Origin: Rhodobacter xanthinilyticus
GTDB taxonomy: Bacteria > Pseudomonadota > Alphaproteobacteria > Rhodobacterales > Rhodobacteraceae
NCBI RefSeq assembly: GCF_001856665.1
Contig: NZ_CP017781.1
Span: forward strand, 1,521,501-1,585,500
Length of the DNA: 64,000 nt
Direction: 5' to 3'
Below the pieces are notes generated by a model, which worked only from the letters and a program-made list of their open reading frames with translations, was not told the origin of the DNA and did not search any database. This document shows, piece after piece, positions 48,429 to 59,611 of the stretch (the first letter of the stretch is position 1; every line of letters starts with the position of its first letter). Position numbers and translations under genes: made by a program.

Positions 48429-49247
48429 TTATTGGCTCGCCGCGGCCTGTTCTTCCTCGCGCTGGCGGCGGATCGCGTTTTTCGAGATCAGCGAGGTGGT
48501 GATCACGCCCACCGTCACGATCGAGATCATGATCGTCGAGAGCGCGTTGATCTCCGGGTTCACGCCGAGCCGCACCGCCGAGAAGATCTTGATCGGCAGG
48601 GTGGTCGAGGAGGGCCCCGAGGCGAAGGAGGCGATCACCAGATCATCGAGCGAGAGGGTGAAGGCCAGAAGCCAGCCCGAGATCACCGCCGGGAAGATGA
48701 TCGGCAGCGTCACCGAGCGGAACGCGTCGAAGGCCGAACAGCCGAGGTCGAGCGCCGCCTCCTCGAGCGATCGGTCGAAGGTCATCAGCCGCGAGCTGAC
48801 CACCACCGAGACATAGCACATCGCGAAGGTGGTATGGGCGAGCACGATGGTGAAGATGCCCCGGTCGATGCCGATCGCGATGAAGAGGAGCAGCAGCGAC
48901 AGGCCCGTGATCACCTCGGGCATGACGAGCGGCGCATAGATCATCCCCGAAAACACCGTCCGCCCGGTGAAGCGGCCGCCGCGCACCAGAACATAGGCCG
49001 CCATCGTGCCGAGCACGGTCGCAAGCGTCGAGGACATGACGCCGACCCTGAGCGTCACCCAGGCCGCATCGAGGAATTGCTGGTCGTGGAAGAGCGCCAC
49101 ATACCAGCGCGTCGAGAACCCCGCCCAGACCGTGACCAGCTTCGAGGCGTTGAAGCTGTAGAAGATCAAGATCACCATCGGCAGGTAGAGAAAGGCAAAG
49201 CCCAGCGTCAGCGAGGTGACGTTGAACCAGCTCAGCTTGCGGTTCAT
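48429..49247 (-). CDS. potI: Polyamine ABC transporter permease, PotI/PotC-like
   Basis: The product has 272 residues with six membrane segments. The permease coupling motif is present (EEAALDLGCSAFDAFRSVTLP). It is the second channel subunit of a polyamine importer. The start MNRKLSWFNVTSL overlaps the stop of the other permease gene. Confidence 0.88.
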   Translation of the reverse strand: MNRKLSWFNVTSLTLGFAFLYLPMVILIFYSFNASKLVTVWAGFSTRWYVALFHDQQFLDAAWVTLRVGVMSSTLATVLGTMAAYVLVRGGRFTGRTVFSGMIYAPLVMPEVITGLSLLLLFIAIGIDRGIFTIVLAHTTFAMCYVSVVVSSRLMTFDRSLEEAALDLGCSAFDAFRSVTLPIIFPAVISGWLLAFTLSLDDLVIASFASGPSSTTLPIKIFSAVRLGVNPEINALSTIMISIVTVGVITTSLISKNAIRRQREEEQAAASQ

Positions 49248-50140
49248 CGGCCGGCCTCCTCTTGTTTTTGCTGGTTGCGCTGGAAGAGGATGATCGGGAT
49301 CACGAGGATCGCGAGCAGCACCACCGCCACCGCCGAAGCCACCGGCCAATCGCGGTTGGAGAAGAATTCCTCCCACAGCACCTTGCCGATCATCAGCGTC
49401 TGCGAGCCGCCCAGAAGCGAGGGGATCACGAATTCGCCGAGCGCCGGGATGAAGACGAGAAAGCACCCCGCCACCATGCCCGGCCGCGAGAGCGGCAGCG
49501 TCACGAGCCAGAAGGCCTGCCCGCGCGAGCAGCCCAGATCCACCGCCGCCTCGGTCAGCGAGGTATCCATCTTCTCGAGCGCGGAGTAGATCGGCAAGAT
49601 CATGAACGGCAGGTAGGTATAGACGATACCGAGATAGACGGCCGTCGGCGTGTTCATGATCTGCAGCGGCGTCGAGATCAGCCCGCTGGCCATCAGCATA
49701 TGGTTCAAAAGCCCCTCGTTGCCGATGATGCCGACCCAGGAATAGACGCGGATCAGGAACGAGGTCCAGAACGGCAAGATGACGAGCATCATCAGCGTCG
49801 GGCGCCATTCGTCCGCCGCCTGCGCCATCGCATAGGCGATCGGATAGCCGACGATCAGCGTCAGAACCGTCGAGATCGTGGCGATCTTGAGCGAGCCGAG
49901 ATAGGCCTTCCAGTAGAGATCATCCTCGGTCAGGAAGGTGAAATTCTCGAAATCGAGCCCCGAGAAGAACGCCTTCAGCCCCGCCCAGCCCGCCGCCGGG
50001 TCGAAGACCGGCTCATAGGGCGGGATCGCGATCGCCGTATCGGAGAGCGCGATCTTCAAGACGATCAGGAACGGCACGAGAAAGAAGATCAGGAGCCACA
50101 GATAGGGCACCGAGATCAGCGAAAAGCGACGGAAATTCAT
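49244..50140 (-). CDS. potH: Polyamine ABC transporter permease, PotH/PotB-like
   Basis: The product has 298 residues with six membrane segments and the coupling motif TEAAVDLGCSRGQAFWLVTLP. It pairs with the downstream permease. It lies 3 bases after the ATPase gene. Confidence 0.88.
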   Translation of the reverse strand: MNFRRFSLISVPYLWLLIFFLVPFLIVLKIALSDTAIAIPPYEPVFDPAAGWAGLKAFFSGLDFENFTFLTEDDLYWKAYLGSLKIATISTVLTLIVGYPIAYAMAQAADEWRPTLMMLVILPFWTSFLIRVYSWVGIIGNEGLLNHMLMASGLISTPLQIMNTPTAVYLGIVYTYLPFMILPIYSALEKMDTSLTEAAVDLGCSRGQAFWLVTLPLSRPGMVAGCFLVFIPALGEFVIPSLLGGSQTLMIGKVLWEEFFSNRDWPVASAVAVVLLAILVIPIILFQRNQQKQEEAGR

Positions 50141-50143
50141 GGC

Positions 50144-51283
<1,140 letters not shown>

Positions 51284-51328
51284 TGGGGCCCTCGACTGGC
51301 TACGGCGTTGGGGAGGAGATCACAAAGG

Positions 51329-51361
51329 AAAACCGCGCCCGGGCCGGAGCCTCGGGCGCGG
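51329..51361 (-). terminator. Terminator-like hairpin after potF
   Basis: On the minus strand a 9-bp stem CCGCGCCCG/CGGGCGCGG with an 11-base loop is followed by TTTT. It stands 13 bases after the potF stop and before potG. A leaky terminator here would give more binding protein than transporter, a common arrangement in ABC importers. Confidence 0.7.
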
Positions 51362-51373
51362 CGCGGGCCCCGA

Positions 51374-52456
51374 TCAGGTGCCCGATTTCACTTTCGTCCA
51401 CAGGCGCGTCACGGTGCGGTTGAGCTTGGGATCATAGGCCGTGACCGTGTAGAGGTTCTTCAGCGTCTCCTCATCGGGGTAGATCGCCGGATCGCCGATC
51501 ACGTCCTCGTTGAGGAACTCCTGGCTCGCCTTGTTGCCGTTGGCGTAATAGACGTAGTTCGAGGCGGCGGCCATGTTCTTGGCATCCATGATGAAGTTGA
51601 GGAACTTCATCGCGCCTTCCGGGTTCGGCGCATCGGCCGGGATCGCCATCTGGTCGAACCACATCAGCGCGCCTTCCTTGGGCGCATGATATTCGATCTC
51701 GACGCCGTTGTTGGCCTCGGCCGCGCGGTCACGCGCCTGCAGAATATCGCCCGACCAGCCAAACGCCATGCAGATCTCGCCGTTCGCCAGCGCGTTGATA
51801 TATTCCGAGCTGTTGAACTTCGAGACATAGGGCTGGATCGCCATCAGCACCGGCTCGGTCTTGGCGATCACGTCGGGGTCTTTCGAATTCGGGTCCTCGC
51901 CGATGTATTTCAGCGCGGCCGGGATGATCTCGGTCGGCGCGTCGAGGAACATCACGCCGCATTTCGAGAGCTTTTCCATATATTTCGGGTTGAAGACCAG
52001 CTCGAGCGAATTGACCGGCGCGTCATCGCCGAGCACTTCCTTGATCTTGGGCATGTTGGCGCCGATGCCGGTGGTGCCCCACATGTAGTTGATCGAATAT
52101 TGGTTGCCCGGGTCATATTGTGCGGTGCGGTCCTTGATCAGATCCCACAGGTTCGCGGAATTGGGCATCTTGTCGTAATCGAGCTTGCGGAACACGCCGG
52201 CCTGGATCTGGCGCTCGAGGAAGGAGCCGGTCGGCACCACCACGTCATAGCCCGACGAGCCCGCCAGCAGCTTCGTTTCCAGCACTTCGTTGCTGTCGAA
52301 AACGTCATAGATCAGGTTGATGCCGGTCTCGTCCTCGAACTGCTTGAGCAGCGCTTCGTCGATATAGTCCGACCAGTTGTAGACGCGAACGTCCTCTGCG
52401 AGCGCCGAGCCCCCCGCGAGGGTCAAGGCAGCGAGAGGAAGCCAGAGGTGTTTCAT
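51374..52456 (-). CDS. potF: Periplasmic putrescine/polyamine-binding protein
   Basis: The product has 360 residues with a signal peptide (MKHLWLPLAALTLAGGSALA). The mature start EDVRVYNWSDYIDEALL and the segment SGYDVVVPTGSFLERQ are typical of PotF/PotD proteins. It captures putrescine or related polyamines for PotGHI. It is transcribed away from the GntR gene at 52603; the 146-base gap carries a TTTGATCAAA site. Confidence 0.92.
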   Translation of the reverse strand: MKHLWLPLAALTLAGGSALAEDVRVYNWSDYIDEALLKQFEDETGINLIYDVFDSNEVLETKLLAGSSGYDVVVPTGSFLERQIQAGVFRKLDYDKMPNSANLWDLIKDRTAQYDPGNQYSINYMWGTTGIGANMPKIKEVLGDDAPVNSLELVFNPKYMEKLSKCGVMFLDAPTEIIPAALKYIGEDPNSKDPDVIAKTEPVLMAIQPYVSKFNSSEYINALANGEICMAFGWSGDILQARDRAAEANNGVEIEYHAPKEGALMWFDQMAIPADAPNPEGAMKFLNFIMDAKNMAAASNYVYYANGNKASQEFLNEDVIGDPAIYPDEETLKNLYTVTAYDPKLNRTVTRLWTKVKSGT

Positions 52457-52502
52457 GACAGATTTCCCTATTGGTTTTCGGTTCGGGTTGTTGTTTTCTT
52501 TA

Positions 52503-52512
52503 TTTGATCAAA
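52503..52512. promoter_or_regulatory. Candidate GntR operator upstream of potF
   Basis: The perfect palindrome TTTGATCAAA lies about 50 bases upstream of the potF start and about 90 bases upstream of the gntR start. Related palindromes recur twice before the aminotransferase gene. It is a likely operator for the GntR regulator encoded next door. Confidence 0.6.
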
Positions 52513-52602
52513 ACACGCGCGATGGCGCAACGCCGAAGTTGCCCCCCGCAATAGGGTTAAGCCAAGGCCATCCGCGCGCGAACGTCAAGGAGTAATCGAG
52601 CG

Positions 52603-53265
52603 GTGAACGTCGAGCTGCAGAAACAGCCTGCCCATGAATCGGTCTATCAGGGCCTGCGCCAGATGATCCTCGGCGGCGATTTCGCGCCGGGGCAGGCGGT
52701 GACGATCCAGGGGCTGGTCGAGCTTCTGGGCGCGGGCATGACGCCGGTGCGCGAGGCGATCCGGCGGCTGATCTCGGAGGGGGCGTTGCAGTTTCAGGGC
52801 AACCGCCGGGTCTCGGTGCCCGAGCTCAGCCTCGCGCAGATCGACGAGCTGACCTTCGCGCGCTGCGCGCTCGAGCCCGAGCTCGCCCGCCGCGCGACGC
52901 GAAAAATCAAGCCAGATCAGATATATGCGCTGCGCACCATTGATGAGGCGCTCAACGCCGCGATCGCCCGGGGCGATGTGAAGGGGTATCTGTTGCAAAA
53001 CTACCGCTTCCATATGGCGCTTTACGGCGCGGCGGGCTCGGAGGTGGTTCTGCCGCTCGTGCAGGCGCTGTGGCTGCGCTCGGCGCCGAGCCTGCGGGTG
53101 ATGTGCGGCCGCTTCGGCACCCAGAACCTGCCCGACATGCATGTCGAGGCGCTCGCGGGGCTGCGGGCGGGCGATGGCGAGGCGGTGGCGCAGGCCATTC
53201 GCCTCGATATCGTGCAGGGGCTGGAGAATATCCGCGCGGTTCTGGAGGGGCGCGGCGAGGGCTGA
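52603..53265 (+). CDS. GntR family transcriptional regulator, FCD subfamily
   Basis: The product has 220 residues. The winged helix (about 8-75) carries MTPVREAIRRLISEGALQ; the FCD domain follows. A GTG start at 52603 is preceded by AAGGAG at a distance of 10 bases. It lies between potF (divergent) and the putrescine aminotransferase gene (same strand), and palindromic sites flank it on both sides. It is probably a repressor of polyamine uptake and use. Confidence 0.87.
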   Translation: MNVELQKQPAHESVYQGLRQMILGGDFAPGQAVTIQGLVELLGAGMTPVREAIRRLISEGALQFQGNRRVSVPELSLAQIDELTFARCALEPELARRATRKIKPDQIYALRTIDEALNAAIARGDVKGYLLQNYRFHMALYGAAGSEVVLPLVQALWLRSAPSLRVMCGRFGTQNLPDMHVEALAGLRAGDGEAVAQAIRLDIVQGLENIRAVLEGRGEG

Positions 53266-53310
53266 CGCGGGGGCAGGGGCGGCGGGGCGCGACTCTGCGC
53301 CGCCGCCTTA

Positions 53311-53352
53311 ATATGATCAAATCCCCTTGACGGCCTAACTTTTGATCATATT
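53311..53352. promoter_or_regulatory. Two facing GntR operator candidates before the aminotransferase gene
   Basis: ATATGATCAAAT (53311-53322) and TTTTGATCATATT (53340-53352) are inverted copies of one another; 11 bases (ATATGATCAAA) match exactly. Their centres are 29 bases apart. The first precedes and the second overlaps the boxes of the promoter between them, an arrangement suited to repression. The core matches TTTGATCAAA at 52503. Confidence 0.65.
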
Positions 53353-53354
53353 CT
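53327..53354 (+). promoter_or_regulatory. Promoter of the putrescine aminotransferase gene
   Basis: TTGACG at 53327-53332 and TATTCT at 53349-53354 are 16 bases apart, about 77 bases before the start codon. The second operator candidate overlaps the -10 box. Confidence 0.55.
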
Positions 53355-53430
53355 GAATCCATCCCGCGCGCCCCTTGCGGCGAATCGCGGCCCGGCCCCC
53401 GAGGGGGGCGCCCTTTCCGAGAGATGAGCC

Positions 53431-54828
53431 ATGATCGACAACCACCTGCCCACCGCTGAGCTTCAGGCGCTCGACGCCGCCCACCACATGCACCCGTTCA
53501 CCGACGGCAATGCGCTGGCCAAGAAGGGCGCGCGCGTCATCACCCGCGCCTCGGGCGTGTGGCTGACCGATTCCGAGGGCTGCGAGATCCTCGACGGGAT
53601 GGCGGGGCTTTGGTGTGTGAACGTGGGCTATGGCCGCGAGGAGCTGGCCGAGGTCGCCGCGCGCCAGATCAAGCAACTGCCCTTCTACAACACCTTCTTC
53701 CAGACCACCCATATCCCCGCGATCCAGCTCGCCAAGAAGCTCGCCGAGCTCGCCCCCGGCGATCTCAACCATGTCTTCTTCAACGGCTCGGGCTCGGATT
53801 CGAACGACACCAACATCCGCATGGTGCGCCAATACTGGTCGGCCAAGGGCGAGCCCGAGCGCAAGGTGATCATCTCGCGCTGGAACGGCTACCACGGCTC
53901 GACGATGGGCGCGGCGAGCCTCGGCGGCATGAAGGGGATGCATAAACAGGGCGGCCTGCCGATCCCCGATATCGTCCATATCGACCAGCCCGACTGGTGG
54001 AGCGAGGGCGGCGATATGAGCCCCGAGGCGTTCGGCCTCGCCCGCGCGCAGGAGCTCGAGGCGAAGATCCTCGAGATCGGGCCCGAGAAGGTCGCGGCCT
54101 TCATCGGCGAGCCGATCCAGGGCGCGGGCGGCGTGATCATCGCGCCCGAGACCTACTGGCCCGAGATCCAGCGGATCGTGAAGAAATACGGCATCCTGCT
54201 GATCGCCGACGAGGTGATCTGTGGCTTTGGCCGCACCGGCAACTGGTTTGGCTGCCAGACGCTCGGCATCACCCCCGATATCATGACCGTCGCGAAGGGG
54301 CTGACCTCGGGCTATATCCCGATGGGCGCCTCGATCGTCTCCGATGAGGTGGCCGCGGTGATCAACGGCGCCGATGAATTCGCCCATGGCTATACCTATT
54401 CGGGCCATCCGGTGGCGGCCGCCGTCGCGCTCGAGAACCTGCGCATCCTCGAGGATGAGAAGGTGATCGAGACCGTGCGCGAGGTCACCGGGCCTTACCT
54501 GAAGGCGAAATGGGAGGCGCTTGCCGCCCATCCGATGGTCGGCGAGGCGAAGATCGTCGGCATGATGGCCTCGATCGCGCTGACGCCGAACAAGGACAAG
54601 CGCGCGAAATTTGCCGCCAAGGAGGGCACGGTCGGCTATATCACCCGCGAGCGCTGCTTTGCCAACAACCTGGTGATGCGCCATGTCGGCGACCGGATGA
54701 TCATCTCGCCGCCCCTCGTCATCACCAAGGCCGAGATCGACGAGCTGATCGCGCGGGCGACGAAATCGCTCGACGAGGCCTATGAGCGGGTCAAGGCCGA
54801 GGGGCTCTGGGTCGAAAAAGACGCCTGA
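53431..54828 (+). CDS. spuC: Putrescine (polyamine):pyruvate aminotransferase
   Basis: The product has 465 residues of class III PLP-dependent aminotransferases. The PLP lysine is Lys289 (TVAKGLTSGY), and the aspartate is in LIADEVICGFGR. The N-terminal signature HHMHPFTD and the GLWCVNVGYGRE segment are typical of the SpuC group that acts on putrescine and similar diamines. The gene lies behind the GntR-controlled promoter and near PotFGHI. Other omega-amino substrates are possible. Confidence 0.86.
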   Translation: MIDNHLPTAELQALDAAHHMHPFTDGNALAKKGARVITRASGVWLTDSEGCEILDGMAGLWCVNVGYGREELAEVAARQIKQLPFYNTFFQTTHIPAIQLAKKLAELAPGDLNHVFFNGSGSDSNDTNIRMVRQYWSAKGEPERKVIISRWNGYHGSTMGAASLGGMKGMHKQGGLPIPDIVHIDQPDWWSEGGDMSPEAFGLARAQELEAKILEIGPEKVAAFIGEPIQGAGGVIIAPETYWPEIQRIVKKYGILLIADEVICGFGRTGNWFGCQTLGITPDIMTVAKGLTSGYIPMGASIVSDEVAAVINGADEFAHGYTYSGHPVAAAVALENLRILEDEKVIETVREVTGPYLKAKWEALAAHPMVGEAKIVGMMASIALTPNKDKRAKFAAKEGTVGYITRERCFANNLVMRHVGDRMIISPPLVITKAEIDELIARATKSLDEAYERVKAEGLWVEKDA

Positions 54829-54846
54829 GGGCGGTTGACAGTCGCG

Positions 54847-54878
54847 CCTCCGGGGGCCTGATCGGGCCAACCCGGAGG
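54847..54878. promoter_or_regulatory. Hairpin that covers the pepT ribosome binding site
   Basis: An 8-bp stem CCTCCGGG/CCCGGAGG encloses a smaller GGCC-type stem. The 3' arm contains GGAGGG, the ribosome binding site of pepT, 4 bases before its ATG. Folding would hide the site. The hairpin may also end the upstream transcript, although no T tract follows. A TTGACA box lies just before it at 54835-54840. Confidence 0.45.
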
Positions 54879-54883
54879 GCGAA

Positions 54884-56140
54884 ATGACCGAACGAACCCA
54901 ATATGATGCCGCGCTCGAGGCGCGCCTTTGCCGTTATGCGGCGGTGGATACGCAGGCTTGCGAGACCTCCGCGAGCCAGCCTTCGAGCGCGATCCAGCTC
55001 GATCTGGCGCGGATGCTGCTGGCCGAGCTCGAGGCGATGGGCCATGCGGCGCGGATCACCGACTATGGCGCGGTGATCGCGAAGATCCCGGGCACGGCGC
55101 CCGGGCCGAAGATCGCGCTTTTGGCGCATATGGATACCGCGCCCGCCTATAACGCGACGGGGGTGAAGCCGCGGGTGATCCGCGCCTATCCGGGAGGCGA
55201 GATCCGCTACCCCGATGCCCCGGATCTCGTGCTCTCGCCGACTAACGCCCCGTATCTGAACGAGAAAATCGGCCTCGATCTGATCACCGCCTCGGGCGCG
55301 ACGCTTCTGGGCGCCGATGACAAGGCCGGCGTCGCGATCGCGATGGAGCTTGCCGCGACCCTGGCCGCCGCCCCCGATCTGCCGCGCCCCGATCTGACGC
55401 TCGCCTTCACCTGCGACGAGGAGATCGGCCGCGGGGTCGATCCGCGTCTGCCCGCCGATCTCGGCGTCGATTTCGCCTATACGCTCGATGGCGCCTGCCT
55501 TGGCGAGATCGAATATGAGAGCTTCTCGGCCGATGGCGCCAAGGTGAAGATCACCGGCGTCTCGACCCATACCGGCACCGCCAAGGGCAAGATGGTCAAT
55601 GCGCTGCACCTCGCCGCGCGGCTGATCTCGGCGCTGCCGCAGGCGACCGACACCCCCGAGGTCACCGAGGGGCGCGAGGGGTTTTGGCATATCTACGCGC
55701 TCACCGGCACCGCCGCCGAGGCCGAGCTCTCGATCATCTTGCGCGATTTCGAGCTCGAGGGGCTCGCGCGGCGCGGCGAGATGCTGCGCGGCCTGTGCGC
55801 CGCGCTCGCCGCCACCGAGCCGCGCGCGCGCATCGCTTGCGAGATCTTCCCGCAATATCGCAACATGCGCTATTGGCTCGAGCAGGACATGACCCCCGTC
55901 GAGCTCGCCCGCGCGGCCTGCGCGGAGGAGGGGATCACGCCGATCTCCGTGCCGATCCGCGGCGGCACCGATGGCTCGCGGCTGACCGAGATGGGCGTGC
56001 CGTGCCCCAATCTCTTCACCGGCATGCAAGAGATCCACGGGCCGCTCGAATGGGTCTGCGTGCAGGATATGGCGGCCGCGCTCAAGGTTTGCCTCGCGCT
56101 TCTCGCGCGCGCGGCGGGCGGGGCGGGCGCGAAAAAGTGA
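54884..56140 (+). CDS. pepT: Peptidase T (tripeptide aminopeptidase)
   Basis: The product has 418 residues of the M20 family. Zinc-site motifs are LLAHMDTAP (near 85), GADDKAGVAIAMEL (near 144) and FTCDEEIGRG (near 177). The C-terminal segments PIRGGTDGSRLTEMG and PNLFTGMQEIHGPLEW match PepT. It cuts the N-terminal residue from tripeptides in the cytoplasm. Its link to the neighbours is not clear. Confidence 0.92.
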   Translation: MTERTQYDAALEARLCRYAAVDTQACETSASQPSSAIQLDLARMLLAELEAMGHAARITDYGAVIAKIPGTAPGPKIALLAHMDTAPAYNATGVKPRVIRAYPGGEIRYPDAPDLVLSPTNAPYLNEKIGLDLITASGATLLGADDKAGVAIAMELAATLAAAPDLPRPDLTLAFTCDEEIGRGVDPRLPADLGVDFAYTLDGACLGEIEYESFSADGAKVKITGVSTHTGTAKGKMVNALHLAARLISALPQATDTPEVTEGREGFWHIYALTGTAAEAELSIILRDFELEGLARRGEMLRGLCAALAATEPRARIACEIFPQYRNMRYWLEQDMTPVELARAACAEEGITPISVPIRGGTDGSRLTEMGVPCPNLFTGMQEIHGPLEWVCVQDMAAALKVCLALLARAAGGAGAKK

Positions 56141-56162
56141 CGGCGCGCCCGGGGTTTGCGCC

Positions 56163-56192
56163 TTGCACGGGCGCGCCCCCCGGGTCTAGTCT
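56163..56192 (+). promoter_or_regulatory. Promoter candidate of the N-ATPase operon
   Basis: TTGCAC at 56163-56168 and TAGTCT at 56187-56192 are 18 bases apart, about 31 bases before the atpD start. Both boxes are close to sigma-70 forms common in Rhodobacter relatives. Confidence 0.5.
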
Positions 56193-56202
56193 GACGCCGT
56201 GA

Positions 56203-58090
<1,888 letters not shown>

Positions 58091-58094
<4 letters not shown>

Positions 58095-58375
58095 GCGAAA
58101 ATCGCAAGCCAGATCAAAGCCTTGAACGCGCCGCGGCGGCGGCGCGCGCGCGCGCCGAAGCGGGCCGCGCCGACCCCGAGCCCTCGCTCGCCCGCCGCCT
58201 CGGCCAGATCGGCGTGCTCGGCTGGGTGATCGTCGGACCGACGCTCGCGGGGCTCTTTGCCGGGCGCTTTTGCGATGGCCTCGCGGGCACCGGCATCACC
58301 TTTTCCGCCGCGGGGCTGATGCTCGGCGCGGGGCTCGGGCTCTGGCTCGCCTTTCGATGGATGCATGGGCAATGA
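58091..58375 (+). CDS. atpQ: N-ATPase accessory membrane protein AtpQ
   Basis: The product has 94 residues with two membrane helices (about 40-60 and 68-90) joined by a GRFCDGLAGTGI loop, the AtpI/ATPase_gene1-like pattern. It is probably an assembly factor of the c ring, as AtpI is for standard ATP synthases. Overlaps with atpC and atpR are four bases each. Confidence 0.82.
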
Positions 58376-58650
58376 GTGATCTCGCCCCCTATGCCCTTGC
58401 TCTCGCGGCCCTTTTCGCCGGAACGGCGGCGGGCTGGGCGCATTTTCGCGCGCTCGAGACGATCGCCGCGCGCCTCGCCGCGGGCGAGCGGCGGGTGATC
58501 TTGTGGCAGGCGCTGCGCCTCATCGCGCTCGGGCTCTTTCTCTTCCTCTGCGCCAAGGGCGGCGCGCTCACGCTTCTCGCCGCCGCCGGGGGCGTGTTCC
58601 TTGGCCGCGCGCTCGTGATGCGCGGCGCGCGCAAGGGGGCCGCGCCATGA
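58372..58650 (+). CDS. atpR: N-ATPase accessory membrane protein AtpR
   Basis: The product has 92 residues and about three hydrophobic segments. It occupies the position of atpR, a gene found only in N-ATPase operons. FRALETIAARLAAGERR forms a polar loop between the first two helices. AtpR has been proposed to contact the c ring; its role is not proven. Confidence 0.8.
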   Translation: MSDLAPYALALAALFAGTAAGWAHFRALETIAARLAAGERRVILWQALRLIALGLFLFLCAKGGALTLLAAAGGVFLGRALVMRGARKGAAP

Positions 58651-59354
58651 GCACCAACCCGCTCGATCTGCCGATCGCCTTCCACCTCGGCCCGCTCGCG
58701 ATCTCGACCCCGGTCGCGACCACCTGGGGCATCCTCGCCGCGCTTGGCCTGGGCTCCTGGGCGATCACGCGGCGCCTCGCGCTTGCCCCCTCGCGCGCGC
58801 AATCGGTGCTCGAGCTCATCATCACCACGCTCGACGCGCAGATCACCTCCGTCGTCGCGGGCGACCCGGGGCGGCTGCGCGGGCTGATCGGCACGCTGAT
58901 GATCTTCATCCTCACCGCGAACTGGATCTCGCTGATCCCCGGGCTCGAACCGCCCACCGCCCATCTCGAGACCGACGCCGCACTCGCGCTGATCGTCTTC
59001 GTCGCGACCGTCGCGGCGGGGGTGCGCGCCAACGGCCTCTGGGGCTATCTGCGCGGCTTTGCCAACCCGACCTGGGTGATGATCCCGATCAACCTCGTCG
59101 AGCAGATCACCCGCGCGTTCTCGCTGATGGTGCGGCTCTTTGGCAATGTGATGAGCGGGGTCTTCGTGATCTCGATCCTGCTCTCGCTCGCGGGGCTTCT
59201 GGTGCCGATCCCGCTGATGGCGCTCGATCTGCTGACCGGCGCCGTGCAGGCCTATATCTTCGCCATCCTCGCGCTCGTCTTCATCGGCTCGGCCATCGAG
59301 GAAGGCGCCCCGCAACCGCATGATAGCAAACAGAAAACGGAGAAACCCCGATGA
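58647..59354 (+). CDS. atpB: N-ATPase Fo subunit a
   Basis: The product has 235 residues and five to six membrane helices. The essential stator arginine is Arg163 in MVRLFGNVMSG. It forms the ion half-channels against the c ring. It overlaps atpR and atpE by four bases each. Confidence 0.92.
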   Translation: MSTNPLDLPIAFHLGPLAISTPVATTWGILAALGLGSWAITRRLALAPSRAQSVLELIITTLDAQITSVVAGDPGRLRGLIGTLMIFILTANWISLIPGLEPPTAHLETDAALALIVFVATVAAGVRANGLWGYLRGFANPTWVMIPINLVEQITRAFSLMVRLFGNVMSGVFVISILLSLAGLLVPIPLMALDLLTGAVQAYIFAILALVFIGSAIEEGAPQPHDSKQKTEKPR

Positions 59355-59602
59355 CCGCAGTCGATTGGATCAAACTGGTGAGCGTGTTCTCGGCGGCGAT
59401 GGCCGTCTCCTTCGGCGCGATCGGCCCGGCGCTTGGCGAGGGCCGCGCGGTGGCCGCGGCGATGGATGCGATCGCGCGCCAGCCCGATGCCGCGGGCACC
59501 GTCTCGCGCACCCTCTTCGTCGGCCTCGCGATGATCGAGACGATGGCGATCTACTGCCTCGTCATCGCGCTTTTGCTCTTGTTCGCCAACCCCTTCCTGT
59601 AA
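59351..59602 (+). CDS. atpE: N-ATPase Fo subunit c
   Basis: The product has 83 residues forming two helices. The ion-binding carboxylate is Glu63, followed by Thr64 and by Tyr68 (MIETMAIY), positions that coordinate Na+ in sodium-type rings. Helix 1 carries a second carboxylate, Glu30 (PALGEG). Such double-carboxylate c subunits are typical of N-ATPases; whether Na+ or H+ is carried cannot be told from sequence alone. The loop RQPDAAG is standard. Confidence 0.93.
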   Translation: MTAVDWIKLVSVFSAAMAVSFGAIGPALGEGRAVAAAMDAIARQPDAAGTVSRTLFVGLAMIETMAIYCLVIALLLLFANPFL

Positions 59603-59611
59603 GGCGCCGCG

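Noticed and set aside
53327-53332. TTGACG as part of an inverted repeat rather than a promoter box
   Set aside because: It lies between, not within, the two palindromes and is correctly spaced from TATTCT, so a -35 box is the simpler reading.
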